In this document: positions 17,598 to 25,960 of the stretch, piece after piece
How positions within the stretch are numbered: the first letter of the stretch is position 1
Layout: each line of letters opens with the position of its first letter
Assembly (NCBI GenBank): GCA_913061475.1
Contig: CAJXUN010000009.1
Coordinates: 1-64,000, forward strand
Reading direction: 5' to 3'
Origin: an uncultured Colwellia sp.
Lineage (GTDB): Bacteria; Pseudomonadota; Gammaproteobacteria; Enterobacterales; Alteromonadaceae
Length of the DNA: 64,000 nucleotides
Translations under genes and position numbers: made by a program
The notes under the pieces: generated by a model
What the model was told of the DNA's origin: nothing
Database searches by the model: none
Seen by the model: the letters and a program-made list of their open reading frames with translations, nothing else

Positions 17598-18293
17598 ATG
17601 AATCCCGCTCGCTTACTTTATGTTACTGACCCATTGTGTTTATGGTGCTACGGTATTTCAACGGTTATAGAAAATTTTTACAAAGAGTTACCTAACGAAA
17701 TGGTCACTGAAACTATTAATGGTGGTTTATTTCCAGCAGCACAAGCTAAAAAATGTGATCAAAATTTTAGAGATTATTTAAAAAATGCATCTATACAAGT
17801 AACAAAATTATCAGGTAAAGAATTTAGCGCTTCGTTTTGGCAGTTATTAGCTACGCCGGGCTTTACTTATGACACAGAGCCTAGTGCTAAAGCATCTGTA
17901 GTTGTGAAAAATCTTGCTGGTGAGCAGGCAATGCTAAAATTCATGCATTTATTACAGCAAGCTTTTTTTGTTGAAGGAAAAAATGTTATGCAACCCAGTA
18001 TACTTGCTTTACTTGCCGAACCTTTTGATATTCCTAATCAGGACTTCTTAGATTTTTACTTCAGTGATGAATGCTTGAATCTGACCAAACAAGAATATGC
18101 CGAAGCAAAGCAACTAGGTGTGCAAGGCTTCCCAGCTTTACTTTATCTAAAAGAACGACAAGGTTATAAGTTAGCTGCTGGATTTTCTGATTTAGAAAAC
18201 CTTCGCAATGCGTTTGGCTGGGCTGAAAATGCATGTAAACAAGCTGAACTTAACACGGCGAATGTTTGCAACGATAAAGGTTGTAACATTTAA
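17598..18293 (+). CDS. DsbA-family thioredoxin-fold oxidoreductase (FrnE-like, cytoplasmic)
   Basis: The 231-residue protein has a DsbA-type thioredoxin fold with the active site CLWC at residues 14-17, just after the first strand (RLLYVTDPL), and a cis-proline motif GFPAL near residue 183. The large helical insertion is typical of the FrnE/COG3531 group. No signal peptide is seen, so it acts in the cytoplasm, perhaps in thiol or disulfide exchange. It lies between the TyrR-like regulator and the gamma-lyase gene. Given that context I infer a role in handling low-molecular-weight thiols such as methanethiol or cysteine, but this is not shown by the sequence. A TAAGGAAA ribosome site precedes the ATG. 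Confidence 0.85.
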   Translation: MNPARLLYVTDPLCLWCYGISTVIENFYKELPNEMVTETINGGLFPAAQAKKCDQNFRDYLKNASIQVTKLSGKEFSASFWQLLATPGFTYDTEPSAKASVVVKNLAGEQAMLKFMHLLQQAFFVEGKNVMQPSILALLAEPFDIPNQDFLDFYFSDECLNLTKQEYAEAKQLGVQGFPALLYLKERQGYKLAAGFSDLENLRNAFGWAENACKQAELNTANVCNDKGCNI

Positions 18294-18536
18294 AATGTAA
18301 ATCCCATAGAGAATCAGGGTCACAGTGGCTAATTTTAGCTCTGATATAAAAATCAATTTGTAACTATTGGGTAAAATTTTTCATTTTGATCCTCCTTAAA
18401 ATATAGGTTAAAGAACGCTATAAAATACTTAGAAATAATGCAGACTATTACCATAAAAAACACACTATATTTGAGTGTTCATTTTATATTAAGCGGAAGT
18501 CTCATTTTTTTGATGATTTATTACTTTGCCAAATAA

Positions 18537-18554
18537 TGTAACAGCATCGATACA
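18537..18554 (+). promoter_or_regulatory. TyrR-box-like site, distal
   Basis: TGTAACAGCATCGATACA matches the TyrR box TGTAAA-N6-TTTACA in spacing and at 9 of 12 positions, including the outer TGT and ACA that TyrR needs most. It lies about 175 bases upstream of the -24/-12 promoter. This is a candidate enhancer site for the TyrR-like activator encoded next door. Confidence 0.5.
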
Positions 18555-18633
18555 CGTTACACCACTGAAACACCTTTAATTAGTACCGAGAGTCAAGCAA
18601 ATTGCTGAGTTTGAGACTTCTTAATGCAAAGAC

Positions 18634-18651
18634 TGTTACATTACTATTACA
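18634..18651 (+). promoter_or_regulatory. TyrR-box-like site, proximal
   Basis: TGTTACATTACTATTACA again has TGT-N12-ACA with the 18-base length of a TyrR box and 9 of 12 matches to TGTAAA-N6-TTTACA. It lies about 60 bases upstream of the -24 element, a normal distance for sigma-54 enhancer sites. It shares an 11-base stretch, inverted, with the distal site region. Confidence 0.5.
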
Positions 18652-18711
18652 GCACATAAGAAAAACACAAAAAAAAAAACTTAAACCATTGATAAGTATC
18701 ACTTTATATTT

Positions 18712-18728
18712 TTGGTACAAGCTATGCT
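18712..18728 (+). promoter_or_regulatory. Sigma-54 (-24/-12) promoter
   Basis: TTGGTACAAGCTATGCT compares with the consensus TTGGCACG-N4-TTGCW. The invariant GG and GC are present with the exact spacing, and only three other positions differ. It lies 41 bases before the ATG of the gamma-lyase gene. The adjacent gene for a GAFSGA-bearing activator supports the call. Confidence 0.72.
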
Positions 18729-18769
18729 AATCCAAGTTAACCTTATTATTAACTTGTGAACAGTCAACG

Positions 18770-20068
18770 ATGAAAGAAGAGATTATAAAAGGCGAACCGC
18801 GTAGTAAAAGTGCACTCTCAGGAAAAAAACTATCTTGGGCAAATGACTTACAGCGTAGCCGAAAAAATGGGCCTGCGATAAAAGATAAAGATTGGTCGAA
18901 TTCAAGTAATTCAACTATCGCTGTACACGCAGGTACTATGGATGATGATGCAACAGGTGCCGTAGGTACACCAATCTATCAAACATCAACGTTTTCTTTA
19001 GGTGAAAGTGAATACCGTGCAGTTGAAGAAGGTCATGCTCGCGATAAATTTATTTATACTCGTTACGGTAACCCAAGCCAATGGGCAGTACAAAATAAAT
19101 TAGCCGCTTTAGAAGGCGCTGAATCTGCACTTGTATTTAGTTCTGGGATGGCGGCAATTACAGCAACGATCATGGCATTAATGGACAAAGGTGCACATGT
19201 TGTTGCTTCTAATGAACTTTACGGTGGAACCTACAACCTATTCAACAATGAGTTCCCTACTTTTGGCATGAGTGTCGATTTTGTTGACCCTACTGACTAT
19301 GAATCGATTGAAGCAGCGATTAAGCCAAATACACAAATTCTGTATTTTGAAGTCCTCACCAACCCACTATTAAAGTTAATTGATATAGAGCGCTTAGCTG
19401 AAATTGCTAAAAAACACCGTTTGCGCTTAGTGGTAGATGCCACGTTTGTAACGCCTATTGGCTGTAAGTCTCTAGAGTTGGGGGCTGATTTAGTTATTCA
19501 CTCATGTACTAAATATCTCAATGGCCACAGCGATCTTGTTGCGGGGTGTGTAATGGGAAGCCGTAAATTAGTTGATATGGTTTGGCCACGATTATTAAAT
19601 TACGGTGGTTCTCTTGATCCTCATGCCGCATTTATGCTTGAACGTGGCTTAAAAACCTTAGCTATCCGTATGAAAGCTCATCAAGAGAGCGCTTTTAAAT
19701 TGGCGACGTATCTTGAATTTCATCCGAAAGCTTCCGCTGTTCGCTATCCACTACTAAAAAGCTTTCCTCAATATGAGCTTGGCAAAAAAATGCTAGCGAA
19801 TGCTTCAGGAATGATTTCTTTCACTGTTGAAGGCGGTGATGAAGCAGCTAAAAAATTAATATCTTTACTCAAACTTTCTCGGCAAGCAACTAGCCTTGGC
19901 GGTGTCGAGTCATTGGTGAGCTTACCTTTTAACACTTCTCATGCTAGTTCAACGGTCAAACAACGAGAGAATATGGGTATTATGCCTGGTTGTATTCGCT
20001 TATCTGTAGGCATTGAAGATAGCGATGATTTAATTGCTGATTTTGAGCAAGCACTAGCACAACTATAA
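18770..20068 (+). CDS. PLP-dependent gamma-lyase (methionine/cystathionine gamma-lyase family)
   Basis: This is a cytoplasmic Cys/Met-metabolism PLP enzyme, 432 residues, with an N-terminal tail about 40 residues longer than usual. The PLP lysine is K248 in HSCTKYLNGHSD. Also present are YTRYGNPSQWAVQNKLAAL, SSGMAAITAT and the active-site tyrosine Y151 in ELYGGTYN. Methionine gamma-lyases carry a cysteine right after that YG; here it is glycine, as in cystathionine enzymes, so the substrate is open. Both possible reactions release 2-oxobutyrate, which fits the dehydrogenase genes that follow. It is first behind the sigma-54 promoter. Confidence 0.87.
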   Translation: MKEEIIKGEPRSKSALSGKKLSWANDLQRSRKNGPAIKDKDWSNSSNSTIAVHAGTMDDDATGAVGTPIYQTSTFSLGESEYRAVEEGHARDKFIYTRYGNPSQWAVQNKLAALEGAESALVFSSGMAAITATIMALMDKGAHVVASNELYGGTYNLFNNEFPTFGMSVDFVDPTDYESIEAAIKPNTQILYFEVLTNPLLKLIDIERLAEIAKKHRLRLVVDATFVTPIGCKSLELGADLVIHSCTKYLNGHSDLVAGCVMGSRKLVDMVWPRLLNYGGSLDPHAAFMLERGLKTLAIRMKAHQESAFKLATYLEFHPKASAVRYPLLKSFPQYELGKKMLANASGMISFTVEGGDEAAKKLISLLKLSRQATSLGGVESLVSLPFNTSHASSTVKQRENMGIMPGCIRLSVGIEDSDDLIADFEQALAQL

Positions 20069-20093
20069 ATTCAATAAATTTTAAGGAATTATC

Positions 20094-20633
20094 ATGCGAA
20101 ACAGTATTGCAGTATCAGCACTTAGTGAATATGTGAATGAAATTAAAGACTTTCCAGCAGAAGGCATTGCTAAATATGGTGTAGAGCTAAACTGGGAAAC
20201 CGGTACTCGCTCTCGAGTAAAGGCATTACCTATGGAAATTGGACCACATTTAGTCAATCGTGAATTTGAATGGGTGATTGATGAACCACGTCAGTTACTG
20301 GGTACAAATCAAGCACCAAACCCACAAGAGTATTTATTATCTGGTATGGGGGCCTGCATTTTAGTTGGTTTTACTGTTGGCGCTTCAATCATGGAGATTC
20401 AGTTAGAGTCTTTGAGCGTAACCGTTAAAGGCGAATTAAATTTAGCTGGCTTTTTAGGTGTTGATGACAATGCACCTATTGGTTTTAAAACCATTCGATA
20501 TTTAATTGAAGTATCTGGCGATGGCTCTAGTGAACAATTTGAAGAGCTAGCAAAAAAAGCGGTATCTCACAGTCCTAATGCAATGACCATAATGAAAGGT
20601 GCTGATTTACAAGGTGAGCTTGTAATTATTTAA
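20094..20633 (+). CDS. OsmC-family protein with one cysteine
   Basis: This 179-residue OsmC/Ohr-fold protein would normally act as a thiol-dependent peroxidase. The domain includes NPQEYLLSGMGACILVGFTV with the first cysteine, but the position of the second catalytic cysteine is HSPNAM, with serine. It therefore belongs to the one-cysteine OsmC-like subgroup and may not be a classical peroxidase. The N-terminal 40 residues are extra. AAGGAA precedes the ATG, 25 bases after the gamma-lyase gene, so co-expression is expected. A role in dealing with reactive sulfur or thiol products of the pathway is inference only. Confidence 0.85.
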   Translation: MRNSIAVSALSEYVNEIKDFPAEGIAKYGVELNWETGTRSRVKALPMEIGPHLVNREFEWVIDEPRQLLGTNQAPNPQEYLLSGMGACILVGFTVGASIMEIQLESLSVTVKGELNLAGFLGVDDNAPIGFKTIRYLIEVSGDGSSEQFEELAKKAVSHSPNAMTIMKGADLQGELVII

Positions 20634-20723
20634 CCCTTAGTATGTAAGTAAAGTGGAGCTTGAATTGAGTACTTTCATTCTGTTCAAGTTCAATTTTGAT
20701 GTTTTAACATAAAGAATTTTCCT

Positions 20724-23105
20724 ATGCCTAAAATGCAAAATATCAACAAATCGAGTAATATTCCTAATAAAAGTGATATCGAACTTCTTGTTGAAATAGA
20801 AAATAAAGTTCGCTGGTTAGCAAGTTGGATAATACATAATGCTAACAATATTAGACCTTCAAGAGATGGTATTAAAGTAGGTGGGCATCAAGCCTCGTCA
20901 GCATCAATATCAACGGTGATGACTGCATTGTATATGAATGTTTTGCGCCCTGAAGACAAGGTCGCAGTAAAGCCACACGCATCACCTAACTTTCATGCAA
21001 TACAATATCTATTAGGTCGCCAAACACTTGAGCAATTAGAAAAGTTTCGAGCATTTGGCGGGGTTCAATCATATCCATCAATAACTAAAGACAAAACAGA
21101 AATAGATTTTTCAACAGGCTCTGTTGGTTTAGGTGTAGCCGCAACGCTCTTTTCTTCTATTACTCAAGATTTTGCTGCTGATCATGAATTGTTAACAAAT
21201 ACCGATGCAGATAATAAAGGCCGGATGATCTCCATTTTAGGTGATGCAGAACTTGATGAAGGCAATATTTACGAAGCGTTATTAGAAGGCTGGAAAAAAG
21301 AGTTAAAAAACACCTGGTGGATTATTGATTTTAACAGACAAAGTCTTGATGCTGTTATCAATGACGATTTATATCAGCGTATTTTAGACTTTTTCGAATC
21401 CGTTGGCTGGGAAGTTGTCACGTTAAAATACGGTAAATTACAGCAAAAAGCTTTTGAAGGTCCTGCTGGGGGTGAATTAAAAACATGGATAGACGATTGT
21501 CCTAACCAATTATACTCTGCCATGGTATTTAAAGGTGGAGCAGCTTGGCGTAAACGTTTAACTGAAGATTTAAAAGAGACTAAAGGCCTTAAAGAATTTT
21601 TAAATAACTACGATGACGAGCAACTAAGTGCCTTGATGGCTAACTTAGGTGGACATGATATGGAGCTACTTTGTGAAGCTTTCCATAATGTTCAAGATGA
21701 CAAACCTCGCTGTTTTGTTGCTTATACTGTTAAAGGTTACGGATTACCATTAGCAGGTCATAAAGATAATCATGCGGGTATGATCACTCCTGATCAAATG
21801 ATCCAATTCCAAGCTGATAATAACATTACTGATGGTGAACAATGGCTTCCGCATGCTGGTTTGACATGTTCAGAGCAAAAACTAAATAACTTTTTAAATT
21901 CCGTTCCTTATAATCAAAGAACATCACCTAAGCCATTACAACCTGCATTAGCGATTGATGAATTTAAAACACCTGTAGGTGAAAAGTCATCAACGCAAGT
22001 AGCCTTTGGTAAAGTAATGAGCCAAATAGCTGCTAGTAAAGAAGAGTATGCAAATAGAGTCGTAACCACAGCGCCAGACGTTGCTTCATCTACAAACCTA
22101 AGTGCTTGGGTTAATAAACGTGGTGTTTACCACCGTATTGTTAAAGAAGATACCTTCAAAGATGAGCAGATCCCTTCAACACTTAAGTGGTTACAATCAC
22201 CTAAAGGTCAGCATATTGAATTAGGTATTGCAGAAAGTAACTTATTTAGCTTATTGAGTTCACTTGGGCAAGCAGAAAAACATTTTGGTGAACGCTTACT
22301 TCCTATTGGTACAGTTTACGATCCATTTATTTGTCGTGGCTTAGATGCACTAAATTATGCATGTTATCAAGATGCACGTTTTATGCTAATTGGCACTCCA
22401 GCAGGTATTACCTTAGCGCCAGAAGGTGGCGCACATCAATCATTTAATACTCAACTTATTGGCATGGCACAACCAAACTTATTGTCTTTTGAACCGGCTT
22501 ACTCAGATGAAGTTGCTTGTATAATGCACTGGTCACTTGACCATATGCAAAAACCTGAAGGCTGTTCAACCTACTTAAGACTTTCAACTCGCAGTATTGA
22601 ACAACCCAAGCGTGAATTAACGCCTCAGTTAAAAGATGAAATAATCAAAGGTGCTTACTGGCATCAAAAGCCAGAAAATAGCAGCGCATTAGCCATTGTT
22701 TATATTGGCGTGATTGCTCCCGAAGCTAAACGTGCATTTGACCTATTATTTGAAGAGATGCCAGATGCCGGACTACTCTCAGTAACATCCGCAGATAAAC
22801 TTTATGCTGATTGGCAAAAAGCGAAAGCAAGCCGTCAAGCGGGTGATAGAGCTGCTCGAGCACATATTGAAAACCTTTTAGGTGATCTTTCACGCGATGC
22901 AGGCTTAGTAACCGTTGTTGATGGCTATCCTACAACCCTTACTTGGTTAGGCGGTGTTTTAGGACATCGCGTTGAAGGGCTCGGCGTCAATAGCTTTGGT
23001 CAGTCTGGTGATTCTATTGATTTATATAAGCATTATCGTATAGATGCTGATGCTATTCTTGATGCTTGTGCATCTTCTTGTTTAAATTTAATTCGTAATA
23101 GGTAG
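20724..23105 (+). CDS. 2-oxoacid dehydrogenase E1, homodimeric AceE-like (MdeB type)
   Basis: This is a thiamine-diphosphate transketolase-like E1 of the homodimeric AceE type, 793 residues against about 887 in pyruvate dehydrogenase. The TPP/Mg motif is GDAELDEGNIYEALLEG near residue 172, followed by WWIIDFNRQSLDAV. The pyrimidine domain has LGIAESNLFSLLSSLG near residue 500 and APEGGAHQSFNTQLIG. To my knowledge the P. putida mde cluster pairs methionine gamma-lyase with an E1-like MdeB for 2-oxobutyrate, and this gene occupies the same place. Predicted role: oxidative decarboxylation of 2-oxobutyrate to a propionyl group passed to the E2 gene four bases downstream. Confidence 0.9.
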   Translation: MPKMQNINKSSNIPNKSDIELLVEIENKVRWLASWIIHNANNIRPSRDGIKVGGHQASSASISTVMTALYMNVLRPEDKVAVKPHASPNFHAIQYLLGRQTLEQLEKFRAFGGVQSYPSITKDKTEIDFSTGSVGLGVAATLFSSITQDFAADHELLTNTDADNKGRMISILGDAELDEGNIYEALLEGWKKELKNTWWIIDFNRQSLDAVINDDLYQRILDFFESVGWEVVTLKYGKLQQKAFEGPAGGELKTWIDDCPNQLYSAMVFKGGAAWRKRLTEDLKETKGLKEFLNNYDDEQLSALMANLGGHDMELLCEAFHNVQDDKPRCFVAYTVKGYGLPLAGHKDNHAGMITPDQMIQFQADNNITDGEQWLPHAGLTCSEQKLNNFLNSVPYNQRTSPKPLQPALAIDEFKTPVGEKSSTQVAFGKVMSQIAASKEEYANRVVTTAPDVASSTNLSAWVNKRGVYHRIVKEDTFKDEQIPSTLKWLQSPKGQHIELGIAESNLFSLLSSLGQAEKHFGERLLPIGTVYDPFICRGLDALNYACYQDARFMLIGTPAGITLAPEGGAHQSFNTQLIGMAQPNLLSFEPAYSDEVACIMHWSLDHMQKPEGCSTYLRLSTRSIEQPKRELTPQLKDEIIKGAYWHQKPENSSALAIVYIGVIAPEAKRAFDLLFEEMPDAGLLSVTSADKLYADWQKAKASRQAGDRAARAHIENLLGDLSRDAGLVTVVDGYPTTLTWLGGVLGHRVEGLGVNSFGQSGDSIDLYKHYRIDADAILDACASSCLNLIRNR

Positions 23106-23109
23106 TCGT

Positions 23110-24369
23110 ATGTCTATTGAAATAAAAATGCCAATGTTATCTCCAACCATGACAAAAGGTATTATCGCAAATTGGTTAGTTGAAGTTGGTGACAATGTAG
23201 TTGCTGGCGATATTATTGTTGAAGTAGAAACTGATAAAGTAACTATTGAAGTAGAAGCTAATGAAGATGGCGTAGTAAGTGACTTACTTGCACAAATTGG
23301 TGACGAAGTACCTGTAGATGCAGTTATTGTTAAATTTGCGGCACCTGGAGCGTCTATTGCTAAAGCAGAAAAAGCGGCTCCAAGTGAAGCTATTGCTCAA
23401 CATAAAGAAGAAGCTGCACCTGTTGCACCATTAGAGAGTGTTGTTGAAACAAGCTCTGCAAATTCTTCACTTGCTGATAATGGCGCATTGAATATGTCTC
23501 CATTAGCACGACGCATGGCTGAGCAACAACACCTTGATGCTAAAAAAATTATTGGTAGTGGTGCAAAAGGTAAAATAGTTAAACGTGATATCGAATTATC
23601 AATGGGTGTTGATTTATCAAAAACTGTTCAAACAGCTGCTGCAGCATTACCTGCTAATGTTGAAATTGATTACGATTTACTACCTGCATTTACACGTAAG
23701 AAAAATTCAGGCATGAGATCTGTTGTAGCACAACGTTTAACAGAATCAAGCCGTGACATCCCTCATTTTTACATGACGGTTGATTGCCAAATAGATACAT
23801 TATTAGCAATGCGCAAACAGCTGAATGAACGAAAAAATGCGACATATAAAATATCTGTAAATGACTTTGTTATTAAAGCAGTTGCAGCAGCAATGAAAAT
23901 AGTGCCTGAAGCTAATTGTATGTGGGATGGCGACTCGGTTATTTATTTTGACCAAGTTGACGTTTCAGTTGCTGTAGCGGTAAATGACGGTTTAATTACT
24001 CCTGTTATTAAAAATGCCGACAGTATTGGTTTAGCGACTATTTCTAACGTAGCTAAAGAGTTAGTTACTGGCGCTAGAGACGGTAAATTAAAGCCTGCTA
24101 ATTACCAAGGTGGTACCTTTACTATTTCAAACCTAGGTATGTTTGGTATTGATAATTTCACTTCAATTATTAACCCACCACAAAATGGTATTTTATCTGT
24201 TGGTGCTGGTCAGCCAAAACCAGTTGTTGTTAATGGCGAACTATCAATAGCAACCGCAATGTCTGTCACTTTAGCAATGGATCACCGTTGTGTTGATGGC
24301 GCTATTGGTGCAAGTTTCATTAAAGCCTTTAAAGAAGTTATTGAAGATCCAATTTCAATTATATTGTAG
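23110..24369 (+). CDS. 2-oxoacid dehydrogenase E2 (dihydrolipoyl acyltransferase)
   Basis: E2 is the core of the complex, moving the acyl group from E1 to CoA. The 419 residues have one N-terminal lipoyl domain with K43 in EVETDKVTIEVEA, an alanine-rich linker, a peripheral subunit-binding domain (MSPLARRMAEQQ, near residue 128) and a C-terminal catalytic domain ending in DHRCVDGAIGASF with the active histidine. A single lipoyl domain differs from the multi-lipoyl E2 of typical gammaproteobacterial pyruvate dehydrogenase, so this is a separate complex. The start is four bases after the E1 stop. Confidence 0.94.
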   Translation: MSIEIKMPMLSPTMTKGIIANWLVEVGDNVVAGDIIVEVETDKVTIEVEANEDGVVSDLLAQIGDEVPVDAVIVKFAAPGASIAKAEKAAPSEAIAQHKEEAAPVAPLESVVETSSANSSLADNGALNMSPLARRMAEQQHLDAKKIIGSGAKGKIVKRDIELSMGVDLSKTVQTAAAALPANVEIDYDLLPAFTRKKNSGMRSVVAQRLTESSRDIPHFYMTVDCQIDTLLAMRKQLNERKNATYKISVNDFVIKAVAAAMKIVPEANCMWDGDSVIYFDQVDVSVAVAVNDGLITPVIKNADSIGLATISNVAKELVTGARDGKLKPANYQGGTFTISNLGMFGIDNFTSIINPPQNGILSVGAGQPKPVVVNGELSIATAMSVTLAMDHRCVDGAIGASFIKAFKEVIEDPISIIL

Positions 24370-24377
24370 GAGCGTAT

Positions 24378-25814
24378 ATGTCTGATAAAAAAAATAACCA
24401 ACATAGCTTCGATGTAGTCGTTGTTGGCGCTGGCCCAGGCGGTTATGTAGCAGCAATTAGAGCCGCTCAACTGGGCTTGTCAACGGCTATTGTTGAAGCG
24501 AATCATTTAGGTGGTATTTGTTTGAATTGGGGCTGCATACCAACAAAAGCGCTACTAAAATCTGCGGAGATGTATCAAAAAGTATCTCACATAGAAAATT
24601 ACGGTCTATCTGTAAAAAATGTTGATTTTGACTTAGAAAAAATTGTGAAGCGTTCACGTGACGTATCAGCAAAATTATCAGGTGGTATTAGCCATTTGAT
24701 GAAAAAACACAAAATCCCTGTTTTTAGTGGTTACGGGCAATTAATGGGGGAAAAGGCTAACTCACAATTACAACAAGTTTCTGTGTCAAATAATGACAAA
24801 GTAGAAAGCATTTTATCTGGTAAGCACATCATACTTGCTACGGGTGCTCGAGCTAAAAGCTTTCCTGGTCTTGAAGCTGATGGTAAAAAAGTGTGGAGCT
24901 ATAGAGAAGCCTTAGTACCTAAAGAAATTCCTAAGTCGTTATTAATTATTGGCTCTGGTGCTATAGGTATTGAATTTGCTAATTTTTATCATGCTTTTGG
25001 TAGTGATGTGACCGTGGTTGAAGCCATGGATCAAATCATGCCATTTGAAGATAAAGAAATCTCTGCTGTTGCTCAAAAAGCAATGGCAAAACGCGGCATG
25101 AAATTTAAGCTAGCAACTAAGGTTGTTGAACTTGACCGTCTTCAAGAACAAGTTGTAGTTACACTTGATAAAAACGGAAAGCGTGAACAATTCAACGTTG
25201 ACCAAATAATTACCGCTGTTGGTGTTCGTCCTAATATTGAAAATATTGGCTTAGAGTTAGCTGGTGTTGATATGGACAAACAAGGCTTTATTGATGTAGA
25301 TGATTTTTGTCAAACTTCGGCTAGTGGTATTTATGCGATTGGCGATGTTGCAGGCGCTCCATGTTTAGCTCATAAAGCGAGTCATGAAGCCATTATTTGT
25401 ATTGAAAAAATTGCTGCACAAAAAGATGTTCATGCATTAGATAAGTCAATGGTACCGGCGTGTACTTATTGCTTCCCACAGGTTGCAAGCATTGGTTTAA
25501 CTGAACAAAAAGCATTAGACCAAGATCTTAAAGTTCGTGTAGGTAGGTTTCCTTTCCAGGCAAATGGTAAGGCAATTGCCCAAGGCGATACGGATGGTTT
25601 AGTTAAAGTTATTTTTGATGAAGTAACAGGAGAGCTTTTAGGTGCTCATATGGTAGGTAATGATGTGACTGAATTGATTCAAGGTTTTACCATTGCTAAA
25701 ACAATGGAAACAACAGAAGATGAGTTAATGCAGACAGTATTTCCTCACCCGACGTTATCTGAAATGATGCACGAATCAGTATTAGATGCATTTCAACGCG
25801 CCATTCATATTTAA
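24378..25814 (+). CDS. lpdA: Dihydrolipoyl dehydrogenase E3
   Basis: E3 reoxidises the E2 dihydrolipoyl group with NAD+. The 478-residue flavoprotein shows an FAD motif VVVGAGPGGYVAAI, the redox disulfide in GGICLNWGCIPTK (C48 and C53; many relatives have V where W stands), an NAD motif IIGSGAIGIEFANFY and the interface catalytic histidine in HPTLSEMMHE. TAGGAGCG precedes the ATG, eight bases after E2. A dedicated E3 is unusual because one LpdA often serves all complexes, and it supports a self-contained catabolic module. Confidence 0.95.
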   Translation: MSDKKNNQHSFDVVVVGAGPGGYVAAIRAAQLGLSTAIVEANHLGGICLNWGCIPTKALLKSAEMYQKVSHIENYGLSVKNVDFDLEKIVKRSRDVSAKLSGGISHLMKKHKIPVFSGYGQLMGEKANSQLQQVSVSNNDKVESILSGKHIILATGARAKSFPGLEADGKKVWSYREALVPKEIPKSLLIIGSGAIGIEFANFYHAFGSDVTVVEAMDQIMPFEDKEISAVAQKAMAKRGMKFKLATKVVELDRLQEQVVVTLDKNGKREQFNVDQIITAVGVRPNIENIGLELAGVDMDKQGFIDVDDFCQTSASGIYAIGDVAGAPCLAHKASHEAIICIEKIAAQKDVHALDKSMVPACTYCFPQVASIGLTEQKALDQDLKVRVGRFPFQANGKAIAQGDTDGLVKVIFDEVTGELLGAHMVGNDVTELIQGFTIAKTMETTEDELMQTVFPHPTLSEMMHESVLDAFQRAIHI

Positions 25815-25857
25815 CCATCCAACTTTTAATTAAAAGTGCTTTAGGCATGGATGCCTC

Positions 25858-25888
25858 GGCCTCACCTTCCCCTAAAACTCGTGAGGCC
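25858..25888 (+). terminator. Hairpin after the E3 gene, possible attenuator
   Basis: GGCCTCAC (25858-25865) and GTGAGGCC (25881-25888) form a perfect GC-rich 8-bp stem with a 15-base loop. It is followed by only a short T-rich stretch (CTCTTTC), so it is a weak intrinsic terminator or a processing stem between the dehydrogenase genes and the carrier gene. Confidence 0.45.
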
Positions 25889-25960
25889 ACTCTTTCAAAA
25901 TCTAATATCGAGACTCAACGTCAACGCTAAAAATAATAAATAACAAAAGTGAGTAACACC

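Larger units (their letters stand above)
18294..18769. other. Regulatory intergenic region before the gamma-lyase operon
   Basis: 476 non-coding bases hold the promoter listed separately (18712-18728) and two TyrR-box-like sites. There is also a perfect inverted pair GAAGTCTCA (18496-18504) and TGAGACTTC (18612-18620), and a longer inverted pair TAATGTAACAG (18534-18544) and CTGTTACATTA (18633-18643). A third half-site GTTACA lies at 18556-18561. The density of inverted repeats upstream of a sigma-54-type promoter fits an enhancer region with DNA looping. Confidence 0.6.
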
